Shown here: positions 43,198 to 51,926 of the stretch, in pieces
Position numbering within the stretch: position 1 is the first letter of the stretch
How the letters are laid out: each line of letters starts with the position of its first letter
Assembly (NCBI RefSeq): GCF_000412695.1
Contig: NC_021499.1
Coordinates: 1,302,001-1,366,000, forward strand
Direction of reading: 5' to 3'
Length of the DNA stretch: 64,000 nucleotides
From: Pseudomonas resinovorans NBRC 106553
GTDB taxonomy: Bacteria > Pseudomonadota > Gammaproteobacteria > Pseudomonadales > Pseudomonadaceae
Notes under the pieces: generated by a model
What the model was told of the DNA's origin: nothing
What the model saw: the letters and a program-made list of their open reading frames with translations, nothing else
Database searches by the model: none
Made by a program: the position numbers and the translations under genes

Positions 43198-43911
43198 ATG
43201 TCCCGTTCCACAGAGTTCATCCACGGCGCCCGCGACATCGTTCCGATGATCGTTGGCGCGATTCCCTTCGGCATCATCTTCGGCACGCTGGCCGGCGGCG
43301 CCGGGCTGACCGCCTGGCAGACCCTCGGCATGTCGCTGCTGGTGTTCGCCGGTTCCGCGCAGTTCATCGCCATCACCCTGCTGGGCGGTGGCGCCGGGGT
43401 GGCGGTGATCCTGCTGACCACTTTCGTGGTCAATCTGCGCCACGCCCTCTACAGCGCCACCCTGCAGCCCTTCGTGCGTCACCTGCCTAGCCGCTGGCGG
43501 ATGCCCCTGGCGTTCTGGCTCACCGACGAGGCCTTTGCCGTGGTCCAGCACCGCTATGCGGACAAGGACGAGTCGCCGCACAAGCACTGGTACTTCTTCG
43601 GCGCGGCCCTGGCCATGTACCTGAACTGGCAGCTGTGCACCCTGGTGGGCGTGCTGTTCGGCCAGGCGGTGCCCAACCTGGCTGCCTGGGGACTGGACTT
43701 CGCCATGCTCGCCACCTTCATCGGCATCGTCGTGCCCATGCTGCGCAACAAGCCCCAGGTGGCGGCCGCGCTGGTGGCCGGCGCCGTGGCGCTGGCCTGC
43801 CAGGGCCTGCCCTACAAGCTCGGGCTGATGGCCGCGGCCCTGTGCGGCATCGCCGTGGGCATCGTGCTGGAACGGCGTTATCGACTCGATCTGCTGGGGG
43901 AGGGTGTGTGA
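43198..43911 (+). CDS. azlC: AzlC family protein, branched-chain amino acid exporter subunit
   Basis: 237-residue inner-membrane protein with the AzlC pattern: [37 protein letters not shown] and [13 protein letters not shown]. It works with AzlD to export branched-chain amino acids or analogues such as azaleucine. It overlaps azlD by TGATG. Confidence 0.9.
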   Translation: MSRSTEFIHGARDIVPMIVGAIPFGIIFGTLAGGAGLTAWQTLGMSLLVFAGSAQFIAITLLGGGAGVAVILLTTFVVNLRHALYSATLQPFVRHLPSRWRMPLAFWLTDEAFAVVQHRYADKDESPHKHWYFFGAALAMYLNWQLCTLVGVLFGQAVPNLAAWGLDFAMLATFIGIVVPMLRNKPQVAAALVAGAVALACQGLPYKLGLMAAALCGIAVGIVLERRYRLDLLGEGV

Positions 43912-44240
43912 TGGAAACCTGGAGCCTGATCCTCGGCATGGCGGCCATCACCTTCGCCATCCGCTACAGCCTGTTCGCCTGGCCCAACCTGAGCTTCCCG
44001 CCGGTGGTGCGCCAGGGCCTGCACTACGTGCCCACCGCGGTGCTCACCGCCATCGTGGTGCCGGGCATGCTGATGCCCGACGGCCAGCACCTGAACCTGG
44101 CCCTGGACAACGCCTACCTGCTGGGCGGACTGGGCGCCATCCTGATCGCCGCGCTGACCCGCCACCTGCTGGCGACCATCCTCGGTGGGCTGGTGCTGTT
44201 CTTCCTGCTGCGCTGGGTGATGGGGCAGTTGCCGATCTGA
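43911..44240 (+). CDS. azlD: AzlD family membrane protein
   Basis: 109-residue small membrane subunit with four predicted helices ([64 protein letters not shown]). Partner of AzlC, translationally coupled. A REP palindrome follows the stop. Confidence 0.9.
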   Translation: METWSLILGMAAITFAIRYSLFAWPNLSFPPVVRQGLHYVPTAVLTAIVVPGMLMPDGQHLNLALDNAYLLGGLGAILIAALTRHLLATILGGLVLFFLLRWVMGQLPI

Positions 44241-44268
44241 GGAGAATCGGGCGGCACGATTGCTTTTC

Positions 44269-44345
44269 GTAGGATGGGTTGAGCTTGCGATACCCATGCT
44301 GTTCGTTGGAGCTGATGGGTTTCGCTGCGCTCAACCACATCCTAC
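44269..44345. repeat. REP-like palindrome, family A
   Basis: Almost the same sequence as 3256-3334, including the GCTTGCGATACCCATGCTGTT centre. It is placed after azlD. Confidence 0.87.
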
Positions 44346-44477
44346 GGTCCTTTGTGGGGGGAGGCTTCGCTCGGGCTTCGCGAATGAATTCGCTCCTGTG
44401 GGTGTGGCTTTTGGCCTGCGTGGTGCTGTCCAATCAGCGATGTGCGGTTCCAAGCCAACCACCAGGTACCAAGGAAG

Positions 44478-46352
44478 ATGAGCCAACACTCGCAATTCGC
44501 CCTGTTGGGCACCCGGCGATTCCTGCCGTTCTTCGTGACCCAGCTGCTCGGCGCCTTCAACGACAACATCTTCAAGCAGTCGCTGATCCTCGCCATCCTC
44601 TACAAATTCGCCATCTCCGGCGACAAGAGCATCTTCACCAACCTCTGCGCGTTGCTGTTCATCCTGCCGTTCTTTCTGTTCTCCGCCCTGGGCGGGCAGT
44701 TCGGTGAGAAGTTCGCCAAGGACGCGCTGATCCGCGCCATCAAGCTGGCCGAGGTGGCCATCATGGTGGTGGGCGCCCTGGGCTTCTTCTTCGACAGCCT
44801 GCCGCTGCTATTTGCCGCGCTCTTCGCCATGGGCACCCATTCGGCGCTATTCGGGCCGGTGAAGTACTCGATCCTGCCCCAGGTGTTGCGCGAGAACGAA
44901 CTGGTGGGGGGCAACGCCCTGGTGGAGATGGGCACCTTCCTGGCCATCCTCGCGGGCACCATCAGCGCCGGCGTCATGATGTCGGTGGAGCGCTTCGAAA
45001 CGGTGGTGGCCTGCGCCATCGTCCTGGTTGCCTGCCTGGGTTACCTGGCCAGCCGCGGAATCCCCCGCGCGGCCGCCGCGCTGCCCGAGCTCAAGCTGGA
45101 CTGGAACATCTTCCGCCAGTCCTGGCAGATCCTGCGTCTGGGTCTTGGCCAGCGGCCGGCGGTGTCGCGCTCGCTGGTGGGCAACTCCTGGTTCTGGTTC
45201 CTCGGTGCGGTCTACCTGACCCAGATCCCGGCGTTCTCCAAGGAATTCCTCCACGGCGACGAGAGCGTGGTGACCCTGATCCTCACGGTGTTCTCGGTGG
45301 GTATCGCCCTGGGTTCGATGCTCTGCGAGCGACTCTCGGGCGGCAAGGTGGAGATCGGCCTGGTGCCCTTCGGCTCGATCGGCCTGAGCCTGTTCGGCCT
45401 GTTGCTCTGGTGGCATTCCGGCGGCTTCCCCGAAGGCGCCGCGCCCCACGGCTGGCTGGCGCTGCTGGGGTACGGCCAGGCCTGGCTGATCCTCGCCGAT
45501 ATCCTCGGCATCGGCCTGTTCGGCGGCTTCTACATCGTGCCGCTCTATGCGCTGATCCAGTCGCGCACGGCGGAGAACGAGCGGGCCCGGGTGATCGCCG
45601 CGAACAACATCCTCAATGCGCTGTTCATGGTGGTCTCGGCGATTGCCTCGATCCTCTTCCTGAGCGTCGCCGGGCTGTCGATCCCGGAGCTGTTCCTGGT
45701 GGTGTCGCTGATGAACATCGCGGTGAACAGCTACATCTTCAAGATCGTCCCCGAGTTCACCATGCGTTTCCTGGTCTGGCTGCTGGGCCATTCCATGTAT
45801 CGGGTGGAGCACAAGGGCCTGGAGGCGATTCCGGAGGAAGGACCGGCGGTGCTGGTGTGCAACCACGTGTCCTTCGTCGACGCCCTGCTGATCGGCGGCG
45901 CGGTGCGCCGGCCGGTGCGCTTCGTCATGTACTACAAGATCTACCAGCTGCCGGTGCTGAACTTCGTGTTCCGCACGGCGGGTACCGTGCCCATTGCCGC
46001 CCGCCACGAGGACCTGCTGGTCTACGACGCGGCCTTCAAGCAGATCGCCGAGTACCTGCGCAGGGGCGAGGTGGTGTGCATCTTCCCGGAGGGCAAGCTG
46101 ACCGGCGACGGCGAGCTGAACGAGTTCAAGAGCGGTATCGAACGCATCCTCGAGGAGAACCCGGTGCCGGTGATCCCCATGGCGTTGCAGGGGCTCTGGG
46201 GAAGCTTCTTCAGCCGTGATCCGCAGAAGGGCCTGTTCCGCCGCTTCTGGTCGCGTATCAGGCTGGTGGCCGGAACGCCGCTGGCGCCGGAGTCGGCGGA
46301 CCGCCAGACCCTGCAGATGCAGGTGGCGCAGTTGCGGGGTGAACTCCGCTGA
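44478..46352 (+). CDS. MFS permease fused to a PlsC-type acyltransferase (LplT/Aas-like)
   Basis: 624-residue fusion. The first ~420 residues are an LplT-like MFS permease (THSALFGPVKYSILPQVL). The C-terminal ~190 residues are a glycerophospholipid acyltransferase with NHVSFVDALL (HxxxxD) and FPEGKLTGDGE. In other bacteria LplT flips lysophospholipids inward and Aas re-acylates them; here both steps are on one chain but the acyl-ACP synthetase domain is absent. The ATG at 44478 has an AAGGAAG ribosome site. A terminator follows. Confidence 0.9.
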   Translation: MSQHSQFALLGTRRFLPFFVTQLLGAFNDNIFKQSLILAILYKFAISGDKSIFTNLCALLFILPFFLFSALGGQFGEKFAKDALIRAIKLAEVAIMVVGALGFFFDSLPLLFAALFAMGTHSALFGPVKYSILPQVLRENELVGGNALVEMGTFLAILAGTISAGVMMSVERFETVVACAIVLVACLGYLASRGIPRAAAALPELKLDWNIFRQSWQILRLGLGQRPAVSRSLVGNSWFWFLGAVYLTQIPAFSKEFLHGDESVVTLILTVFSVGIALGSMLCERLSGGKVEIGLVPFGSIGLSLFGLLLWWHSGGFPEGAAPHGWLALLGYGQAWLILADILGIGLFGGFYIVPLYALIQSRTAENERARVIAANNILNALFMVVSAIASILFLSVAGLSIPELFLVVSLMNIAVNSYIFKIVPEFTMRFLVWLLGHSMYRVEHKGLEAIPEEGPAVLVCNHVSFVDALLIGGAVRRPVRFVMYYKIYQLPVLNFVFRTAGTVPIAARHEDLLVYDAAFKQIAEYLRRGEVVCIFPEGKLTGDGELNEFKSGIERILEENPVPVIPMALQGLWGSFFSRDPQKGLFRRFWSRIRLVAGTPLAPESADRQTLQMQVAQLRGELR

Positions 46353-46354
46353 AT

Positions 46355-46385
46355 GAAAAAGCCCGCCAATCGGCGGGCTTTTTCA
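46355..46385. terminator. Rho-independent terminator, bidirectional
   Basis: The stem AAAGCCCGCC/GGCGGGCTTT has A and T runs on both sides. It separates the MFS-acyltransferase gene from the convergent gdx gene. Confidence 0.9.
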
Positions 46386-46391
46386 TGGTGG

Positions 46392-46709
46392 TTAGCCGTG
46401 GCTGAGCTTGAGGCCGATCAGGCCGGCGACTATCAGCGCCACGCTGGCCAGGCGTATCAGCGCCATGGATTCGCCGAACAGGATGACCCCGGCGATGACC
46501 GTACCGACGGCGCCGACGCCGGTCCAGATGGCGTAGGCGGTGCCCAGCGGCAGTTCCTTCATGGCCAGGCCCAGCAGCCCCAGGCTGATGATCATGGCGC
46601 CAACGGTGAGCGCGGTGGGCAACGGCTTGCTGAAGCCGTCGGTGTATTTCAGGCCGACGGCCCAGCCCACCTCGAACAGGCCGGCGAAAAACAGAATGAT
46701 CCAGGACAT
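46392..46709 (-). CDS. gdx: Guanidine exporter Gdx (SMR family, formerly SugE)
   Basis: 105-residue small multidrug resistance protein with four membrane helices and the conserved Glu in helix 1 ([15 protein letters not shown]). The Gdx subtype exchanges protons for guanidinium. The guanidine-II riboswitch upstream identifies the substrate class. The ATG at 46709 follows GGAGG; a longer upstream reading would cover the riboswitch and is rejected. Confidence 0.95.
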   Translation of the reverse strand: MSWIILFFAGLFEVGWAVGLKYTDGFSKPLPTALTVGAMIISLGLLGLAMKELPLGTAYAIWTGVGAVGTVIAGVILFGESMALIRLASVALIVAGLIGLKLSHG

Positions 46710-46737
46710 GGTGACCTCCAATGGGACAGCGTGTGAT

Positions 46738-46785
46738 GGGGCCGTCCCCGGTTGATCACTGAGTGAGTGGCAAGGTCGTCCTTGC
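46738..46785 (-). promoter_or_regulatory. Guanidine-II (mini-ykkC) riboswitch
   Basis: On the minus strand two short stem-loops precede gdx: GCAAGG-ACGA-CCTTGC (46770-46785) and GGGG-ACGG-CCCC (46738-46749). Both loops are ACGR, the defining feature of the class. The second hairpin lies about 29 bases before the ATG, close to the ribosome site GGAGG, which fits control of translation by guanidine. Confidence 0.93.
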
Positions 46786-46806
46786 GCTGCGCAATATTCT
46801 GCACAT

Positions 46807-46838
46807 CCTGGCCGGTCGGACAAGTCCGGCCGACCAGG
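46807..46838. repeat. Strong inverted repeat between BASS gene and gdx
   Basis: CCTGGCCGGTCGGAC and GTCCGGCCGACCAGG pair over ~14 bases around a short centre. It follows the BASS gene stop and lies upstream of the gdx riboswitch. There is no T run, so it may protect the 3' end rather than terminate strongly. Confidence 0.6.
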
Positions 46839-46856
46839 AACTGTAGGAAGGCGGCG

Positions 46857-47804
46857 TCAGGCCTTGTCGGAGCCGTCGCTCATGCGGCGGAAGACTGCCG
46901 CCAACAGGGAGCCCGAGAGGTTGTGCCAGACGCTGAACAGCGCGCTGGGCACGGCGGCCAGCGGCGAGAAGTGGGCGTTGGCCAGTGCGGCGCCGAGGCC
47001 CGAGTTCTGCATGCCGACCTCGATGGACAGGGTCTTGCGCTGGGCCAGCGGCAGGCCGAACAGGCGGCCGGCCAGGTAGCCCAGGGCCAGGCCCAGGCCG
47101 TTGTGCAGGACCACCACGGCCATGATCAGCAGGCCGGACTCGGCGATCTTGGCTTGGCTGGCAGCCACAACGGCGGCGACGATGGCGACGATGCTCACCA
47201 CCGAAACCAGGGGCAGCACGTCCACCGCCAGCCGTACCCGCTCTCCCAGCAGGCGCTGGGCCACGAGGCCGAGGGCGATGGGCAGCAGCACGACCTGGAG
47301 GATGGACATGAACAGCGGGCTGAACTCCACCGGCAGCCAGGCCGAGGCCAGCAGCCAGATCAGGGCGGGTGTCACCACCGGGGCGAGGAGGGTGGTCACG
47401 GCGGTGATGGCCACCGACAGCGCCACGTCGCCACGGGAGAACCAGGTCATGACGTTGGAAGCCGTGCCGCCCGGGCAGCAGCCCACGAGGATCACGCCGA
47501 CGGCGATTTCCGGCGGCAGCTGCAAGGCCTTGCAGAGCAGCCAGGCCAGGCCGGGCATGATGATGAACTGGGCGAGCACGCCGATCAGCACCCGCAGCGG
47601 ACGCCGGGCGACTTCGCGAAAGTCCTCGGCCTTGAGGGTCAGGCCCATGCCGAACATGATCAGGCCGAGCAGCGGCACGATCCATTTGGTCAGCGGCAGG
47701 AACCAGGCGGGCTGGTAGAACGCCAGCACGGCGAACAGCAGGATCCACAAGGCGAAGGTGTTGCCGACGAAGCGGCTGAGGGCGGCGAGGGCACGCATGG
47801 GCAT
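46857..47804 (-). CDS. Bile acid:sodium symporter family (BASS) transporter
   Basis: 315-residue permease with about nine helices. It has the family segments [35 protein letters not shown] and [20 protein letters not shown]. The class transports organic anions such as bile acids, pantoate or 2-oxoacids; the substrate here is unknown. No obvious operon partner. Confidence 0.88.
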   Translation of the reverse strand: MPMRALAALSRFVGNTFALWILLFAVLAFYQPAWFLPLTKWIVPLLGLIMFGMGLTLKAEDFREVARRPLRVLIGVLAQFIIMPGLAWLLCKALQLPPEIAVGVILVGCCPGGTASNVMTWFSRGDVALSVAITAVTTLLAPVVTPALIWLLASAWLPVEFSPLFMSILQVVLLPIALGLVAQRLLGERVRLAVDVLPLVSVVSIVAIVAAVVAASQAKIAESGLLIMAVVVLHNGLGLALGYLAGRLFGLPLAQRKTLSIEVGMQNSGLGAALANAHFSPLAAVPSALFSVWHNLSGSLLAAVFRRMSDGSDKA

Positions 47805-47822
47805 TCCTTGTCGTTATCGTGA

Positions 47823-47849
47823 AAGCGCCGGCTCGGGGCCGGCGCTTGG
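47823..47849. terminator. GC-rich hairpin after rdgC
   Basis: The perfect stem AAGCGCCGGC/GCCGGCGCTT sits directly after the rdgC stop. The T run is short, so strength is uncertain. Confidence 0.55.
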
Positions 47850-47854
47850 AGGGT

Positions 47855-48775
47855 TCAGACGCCCTGCGGAATCTCTTCGCCGCCGAGGGCTTCGAAGAGC
47901 TGCGGGATGAACTCCACCAGGGTCAGCATCATCAGCGTGAAGCTGGCGTCGAGCTGGCCCAGGGCGTCTTCGCCGCCATCCTGTTCGGCCTTCTCCTGCA
48001 GCAGGTCCTCGAAGCGCAGGCGCTTGATCACCAGCTTGTCGTCGAGGATGAACGAGAGCTTGTCCTGCCAGGCCAGGGACAGCTGGGTGACCAGCTTGCC
48101 GGAAGTCAGGTGCAGCTGGATCTCGTCGCTGGTCAGGTCCTGGCGCTTGCAGCGCACCACGCCACCGTCTTCGTCGGTGTCACGCAGTTCGCACTCGTCC
48201 AGCACGTAGAAGTCGGTGGCGGCTTCCTGGGTCTTGACCCACTCGGTGAGGGTGGCGGTGGGGGCGATCTTCACCGTGGACGGACGCACCGGCAGCGAGC
48301 CGATGGCTTCGCGCAGGGTGGACAGCAGGTCCTCGGCGCGCTTGGCGCTGGAGGCGTCGACCAGGATCAGGCCCTGGGCCGGCGCGATGGCGGCGAAGGT
48401 GGCGGACTTGCGGATGAAGGCGCGCGGCAGGAAGGTCTGGACGATCTCGTCCTTGAGCTGGTCGCGCTCCTTCTTGTAGACCTTGCGCATCTGCTCGGCC
48501 TCGATTTCGTCGACCTTTTCCTTCAGTGCATCGCGCACCACGCTGCCGGGGAGGATGCGTTCTTCCTTGCGCGCGGCAACCAGGAAGAAGCCTTCGCTGA
48601 CATGCACCAGCGGTGCATCCGGGCCTTTGCCGAAGGGGGCCACGAAACCGTAGGTGGTCAGCTCCTGGCTGGCACAGGGGCGGGCCGGCTTGCTGGCCAG
48701 CGCGGCTTCCAGGGCCTCGGCGTCAATGTTCAGATCCTGGGTGAGGCGGTAGACGAGCAGGTTGCGGAACCACAT
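47855..48775 (-). CDS. rdgC: Recombination-associated protein RdgC
   Basis: 306-residue DNA-binding protein that forms rings on duplex DNA and limits RecA loading. It starts [11 protein letters not shown] and contains FVAPFGKG, a long coiled segment ([23 protein letters not shown]) and the Gln/Leu-rich core. The ATG at 48775 fits the family's N-terminus; the 7-residue upstream extension is rejected. It lies upstream of the tRNA cluster, transcribed away from it. Confidence 0.93.
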   Translation of the reverse strand: MWFRNLLVYRLTQDLNIDAEALEAALASKPARPCASQELTTYGFVAPFGKGPDAPLVHVSEGFFLVAARKEERILPGSVVRDALKEKVDEIEAEQMRKVYKKERDQLKDEIVQTFLPRAFIRKSATFAAIAPAQGLILVDASSAKRAEDLLSTLREAIGSLPVRPSTVKIAPTATLTEWVKTQEAATDFYVLDECELRDTDEDGGVVRCKRQDLTSDEIQLHLTSGKLVTQLSLAWQDKLSFILDDKLVIKRLRFEDLLQEKAEQDGGEDALGQLDASFTLMMLTLVEFIPQLFEALGGEEIPQGV

Positions 48776-48884
48776 AGGGGGAAAACCTCCGGACACAAAG
48801 CGCGCATTATTCGCGTCGCGGAGCTCCAGGCCAACCCTGCGCTAAGCCTTTGGAAGGCCTGAAATTTTTTTTTCGAAAGAGGGC

Positions 48885-48913
48885 TTGCCAGGGGTCGGAT
48901 ACCTCTCTAGAAT
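48885..48913 (+). promoter_or_regulatory. Predicted sigma-70 promoter of the tRNA cluster
   Basis: TTGCCA, 17 bases, TAGAAT, lying 21 bases before the first tRNA-Val. Confidence 0.7.
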
Positions 48914-48934
48914 GCGCCCCACTTCGAGAGTGAA

Positions 48935-49010
48935 GGGTGATTAGCTCAGCCGGGAGAGCATCTGCCTTACAAGCAGAGGGTCGGCGGTTCGATCCCGTCA
49001 TCACCCACCA
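48935..49010 (+). tRNA. tRNA-Val (anticodon TAC), copy 1
   Basis: 76 bases including encoded CCA. Acceptor stem GGGTGAT/ATCACCC, anticodon loop CTTACAA (anticodon at 48968-48970), T-loop GTTCGATCC. Confidence 0.97.
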
Positions 49011-49025
49011 ATCTCGCAGTTACGC

Positions 49026-49102
49026 GCAGCGGTAGTTCAGTCGGTTAGAATACCGGCCTGTCACGCCGGGGGTCGCGGGTTCGAGTCCCGTCCGCTGCGC
49101 CA
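49026..49102 (+). tRNA. tRNA-Asp (anticodon GTC), copy 1
   Basis: 77 bases including encoded CCA. Acceptor stem GCAGCGG/CCGCTGC with discriminator G, anticodon loop CTGTCAC (anticodon at 49060-49062). Confidence 0.97.
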
Positions 49103-49108
49103 TATTCC

Positions 49109-49141
49109 AACCCTTAGGCAGCGATGCCTGAGGGTTTTTAG
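49109..49141 (+). terminator. Terminator after the first tRNA pair
   Basis: ACCCTTAGGCA and TGCCTGAGGGT form an imperfect stem (with G-T pairs) followed by a T run. Confidence 0.75.
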
Positions 49142-49174
49142 TTTAGTGTGCGGTCTCTGAACAGCCGCACATTT

Positions 49175-49250
49175 GGGTGATTAGCTCAGCCGGGAGAGCA
49201 TCTGCCTTACAAGCAGAGGGTCGGCGGTTCGATCCCGTCATCACCCACCA
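49175..49250 (+). tRNA. tRNA-Val (anticodon TAC), copy 2
   Basis: Identical to copy 1 over all 76 bases, including CCA. Confidence 0.97.
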
Positions 49251-49264
49251 TTTTCGCGAAACAC

Positions 49265-49341
49265 GCAGCGGTAGTTCAGTCGGTTAGAATACCGGCCTGT
49301 CACGCCGGGGGTCGCGGGTTCGAGTCCCGTCCGCTGCGCCA
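49265..49341 (+). tRNA. tRNA-Asp (anticodon GTC), copy 2
   Basis: Identical to copy 1 over all 77 bases, including CCA. Confidence 0.97.
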
Positions 49342-49346
49342 TATAG

Positions 49347-49383
49347 AAAGCCCTCAGGTAGCGATACCTGGGGGCTTTTTCTT
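49347..49383 (+). terminator. Terminator after the second tRNA pair
   Basis: AAGCCCTCAGGTA/TACCTGGGGGCTT stem with a TTTTTCTT run. Confidence 0.88.
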
Positions 49384-49542
49384 GCCCGTAGGAAAGCGAC
49401 AACATTGCTTACGTGATGCGTCGCAAGTCGCTGAACTAATTGCGGTGTCTCCGATCTTATTGCCCATAGCCACTACTTGCGGCGGCCTGCTAAGCTCGCC
49501 GTTCAATCGTATTGCCATCACGGCGACAGACAAGGATTCAGC

Positions 49543-50253
49543 ATGAAACAACATCGGTTGGCGGCCGCAGTGGCCCTGGTGGGCCTGGTTCTCGCAGGCT
49601 GCGATTCGCAGACCAGCGTTGAACTGAAGACTCCGGCCCAGAAGGCCTCCTACGGTATCGGCCTGAACATGGGCAAGAGCCTGGCCCAGGAAGGCATGGA
49701 TGACCTCGATCCCAAGGCCGTTGCCCAGGGTATCGAAGACGCCATCGGCAAGAAGGAACAACGCCTGAAGGATGAAGAGCTGGTCGAAGCCTTCGCCTTC
49801 CTGCAGAAGCGTGCCGAAGAGCGCATGACCGCGCTGAACGCCGAGAACGCCAAAGCCGGCAAGAAATTCCTCGAAGACAACGCCAAGCGCGAAGGCGTGG
49901 TGACCACCGCCTCCGGCCTGCAGTACGAGATCGTGAAGAAGGCCGAGGGTGCCCAGCCCAAGGCCACCGACGTGGTGACCGTTCACTACGAAGGCAAGCT
50001 GACCGACGGCACCGTATTCGACAGCTCCGTACAGCGCGGCAGCCCCATCGACCTGCCGGTCAACGGAGTGATCCCGGGTTGGGTCGAAGGCCTGCAACTG
50101 ATGCACGTGGGCGAGAAGATCAAGCTCTACATCCCGAGCGAGCTGGCCTACGGCGAGCAGAGCCCGAGCCCGGCGATTCCGGCGAACTCCGTACTGGTGT
50201 TCGACCTGGAACTGCTTGGCATCAAGGATCAGGCTGCCGCTGCCCAGCAGTAA
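49543..50253 (+). CDS. FKBP-type peptidyl-prolyl isomerase (Mip/FkpA-like lipoprotein)
   Basis: 236-residue protein. The leader ends in a lipobox (LAGC), so it should be membrane anchored. The N-terminal dimerisation domain is helical (PAQKASYGIGLNMGKSL, a long coiled helix to residue ~110). The C-terminal FKBP domain carries VTVHYEGKLTDGTVFDSS and the IPSELAYGEQ active-site strand. It acts as a chaperone/isomerase for envelope proteins. A terminator follows. Confidence 0.92.
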   Translation: MKQHRLAAAVALVGLVLAGCDSQTSVELKTPAQKASYGIGLNMGKSLAQEGMDDLDPKAVAQGIEDAIGKKEQRLKDEELVEAFAFLQKRAEERMTALNAENAKAGKKFLEDNAKREGVVTTASGLQYEIVKKAEGAQPKATDVVTVHYEGKLTDGTVFDSSVQRGSPIDLPVNGVIPGWVEGLQLMHVGEKIKLYIPSELAYGEQSPSPAIPANSVLVFDLELLGIKDQAAAAQQ

Positions 50254-50270
50254 GTCGTCGCTTCCTCGCA

Positions 50271-50300
50271 AACGCCCCGTCTCGACGGGGCGTTTTCGTT
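50271..50300 (+). terminator. Rho-independent terminator after the FKBP gene
   Basis: Stem AACGCCCCGT/ACGGGGCGTT with TTTTCGTTTT beyond it. Confidence 0.88.
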
Positions 50301-50535
50301 TTCGGCGCAGTCCCACTCGAACCGCGAACCGTCCTTTCGGTCACAACGAGAGAGTCACGACGAGAAAGTGTTACGGTTATGCACATGACCGGGTAACCAC
50401 GACTGTCGCGGGTGCGACCCGCAGTCGCATTGCGGACCATCTGGTCAAATACTTGATTTTGCTGGTCTTTTGCCACTGGGCAAAATTTGCCCGATTTGTC
50501 GCGGAGCCCCATGACATGGGCCTTTTCCTCCGATT

Positions 50536-50578
50536 GTGGAAAACTGCTAACAAGGTTATCCACAGATTTCGTGGATAA
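50536..50578. other. Cluster of three DnaA-box-like sites
   Basis: TGTGGAAAA (complement of TTTTCCACA) is at 50536-50544, TTATCCACA at 50556-50564 and the inverted TTATCCACG at 50570-50578. The last two form an inverted pair with a 5-base gap. The surrounding 50301-50621 has no gene and is AT-rich for this genome. Confidence 0.5.
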
Positions 50579-50621
50579 CCGCGCAGCGCTGTCTAGGCCA
50601 GGCTTCTGCCGAGGAGTACCG

Positions 50622-51056
50622 ATGAAAGCACCCTGGAATTTCCAGCGTTACCTCACTCTGGCGCAGCGTTTCCTCGCTGGTGGCCGTTTGCCTTCCCTGC
50701 TCTGGGCGGTCTCGCGCAAGAGCGCGAGCCAGAGCGGTCGGCTGGGTGCGGTGAAGGAAGACCTGCGACTGTTACTGTCCCTGGCCAATGCCTGGCTGCG
50801 GGGGGAGTACCGGCAGATCAACCCCAAGGCGTTGCTCGCCGTGGTGGGCGCCCTGATCTATTTCGTCACCCCCCTGGACGCGCTGCCGGATTGGCTCGTG
50901 GGTGTCGGCTTCGCCGACGACCTGGCGGTGATGGCCTGGGTGCTGAAGACCTGGAGTGGCGAGCTGGACGCCTTCCGCGCCTGGCGCGCGGCCCAACGTC
51001 CCGAAGTGCAGGCCGAGCTGGAACGCCTGTCGGCACCCGACTCTCAGCGTTCCTGA
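50622..51056 (+). CDS. YkvA-family (DUF1232) membrane protein
   Basis: 144-residue protein with the DUF1232 core, KALLAVVGALIYFVTPLDALPDWLVGVGFADDLAVM, which carries the conserved P-D-x-x-P-D pattern. Length and location are typical; function unknown. The start ATG at 50622 follows GAGGAG. Its stop overlaps the convergent substrate-binding gene by 13 bases. Confidence 0.85.
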   Translation: MKAPWNFQRYLTLAQRFLAGGRLPSLLWAVSRKSASQSGRLGAVKEDLRLLLSLANAWLRGEYRQINPKALLAVVGALIYFVTPLDALPDWLVGVGFADDLAVMAWVLKTWSGELDAFRAWRAAQRPEVQAELERLSAPDSQRS

Positions 51057-51805
51057 GGCGTGCCGCGCCGCTGTTCGTCCTGGAGCAGCGCGTCGAGTTC
51101 ACCACTGTCGTGCAGCTTCCGTAGCACCGCATCCAGGCGTTCGGCCGCCACCGGCAGACCACCGCCATAGGCGCAATACAGGGGATAGCGCTCCACTACC
51201 CAGGGGCTGAACACCAGGGGCGCGTCGGGGTGCCGCGCCAGCTCAAAGGCGAGGGCCCGGCGCATGTCGATGACCGCGTCCAGGCGTTTGTGGCTGAGCA
51301 GATTCAGGCGCGTGCCCAGGTCGCGCACATCCTTGCGCGCGATGGCGCCAGTGGCGAAGGCTTCCATCATCGGCATGCTGTAGGCGAATCCCAGGCTGGT
51401 GCCCAGAACCTTGCCCCTGAGGTCGCCCAGGTTGTTGATGGGCGGGCTGTCGCGGTGCTGCAGGAGCGCATCCTCTTCCTCGAACAGCGGCGGTGACCAG
51501 TGATAGGCCGAGGCGTCGAGCATCCACTCGGGGTTCGAATTGCAGATCAGGTGGATGCGCCCGTTCTTCAGGGATTCCTCGATGCGCTTGTTCGGGGTTT
51601 CGACGAATCGCACCTGGATCGACAGATCCTTGGAAATACGTTCGCCGAGGCGCTGGATGAAGCCCCCAAGCAGGACGTGGTCGCTGACCTGCGCGTAGGG
51701 CATGCCGTCGGCCGGGCCGAAACCCCAGCGCAGCTCGTCTGCTGGAGACAGTCTGGGCACGAAGCCGACGAAGATGCACAGAACCACAAGAAAATGCCGC
51801 GCCAC
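51044..51805 (-). CDS. Periplasmic amino-acid-type substrate-binding protein (SBP_bac_3)
   Basis: 253-residue secreted protein with a leader ending SPADE near residue 23 and the two-lobe pattern of extracellular solute-binding family 3. No permease genes are adjacent, so it may work with a distant ABC system or as an orphan sensor. Its 3' end overlaps YkvA by 13 bases. Confidence 0.83.
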   Translation of the reverse strand: MARHFLVVLCIFVGFVPRLSPADELRWGFGPADGMPYAQVSDHVLLGGFIQRLGERISKDLSIQVRFVETPNKRIEESLKNGRIHLICNSNPEWMLDASAYHWSPPLFEEEDALLQHRDSPPINNLGDLRGKVLGTSLGFAYSMPMMEAFATGAIARKDVRDLGTRLNLLSHKRLDAVIDMRRALAFELARHPDAPLVFSPWVVERYPLYCAYGGGLPVAAERLDAVLRKLHDSGELDALLQDEQRRGTPQER

Positions 51806-51926
51806 GAGGCTCCCCCCTCCAGGTGGACGCAGTATAGTTCACCCTCTGCGGGCACTCGGCCTGATAAGATGGCCGCCTGCATGGGGGTGCTGAAGCAGTC
51901 GGCACTGCGTTCCACGGGGAGCTTCA

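Noticed and set aside
46807..46838. Third guanidine-riboswitch hairpin
   Set aside because: The stem is long and has no ACGR loop; it fits a 3'-end hairpin of the BASS gene instead.
48935..49341. Genomic island at the tRNA pair
   Set aside because: No integrase, direct repeat of a tRNA 3' end, or foreign-looking genes flank the tRNAs within the window.
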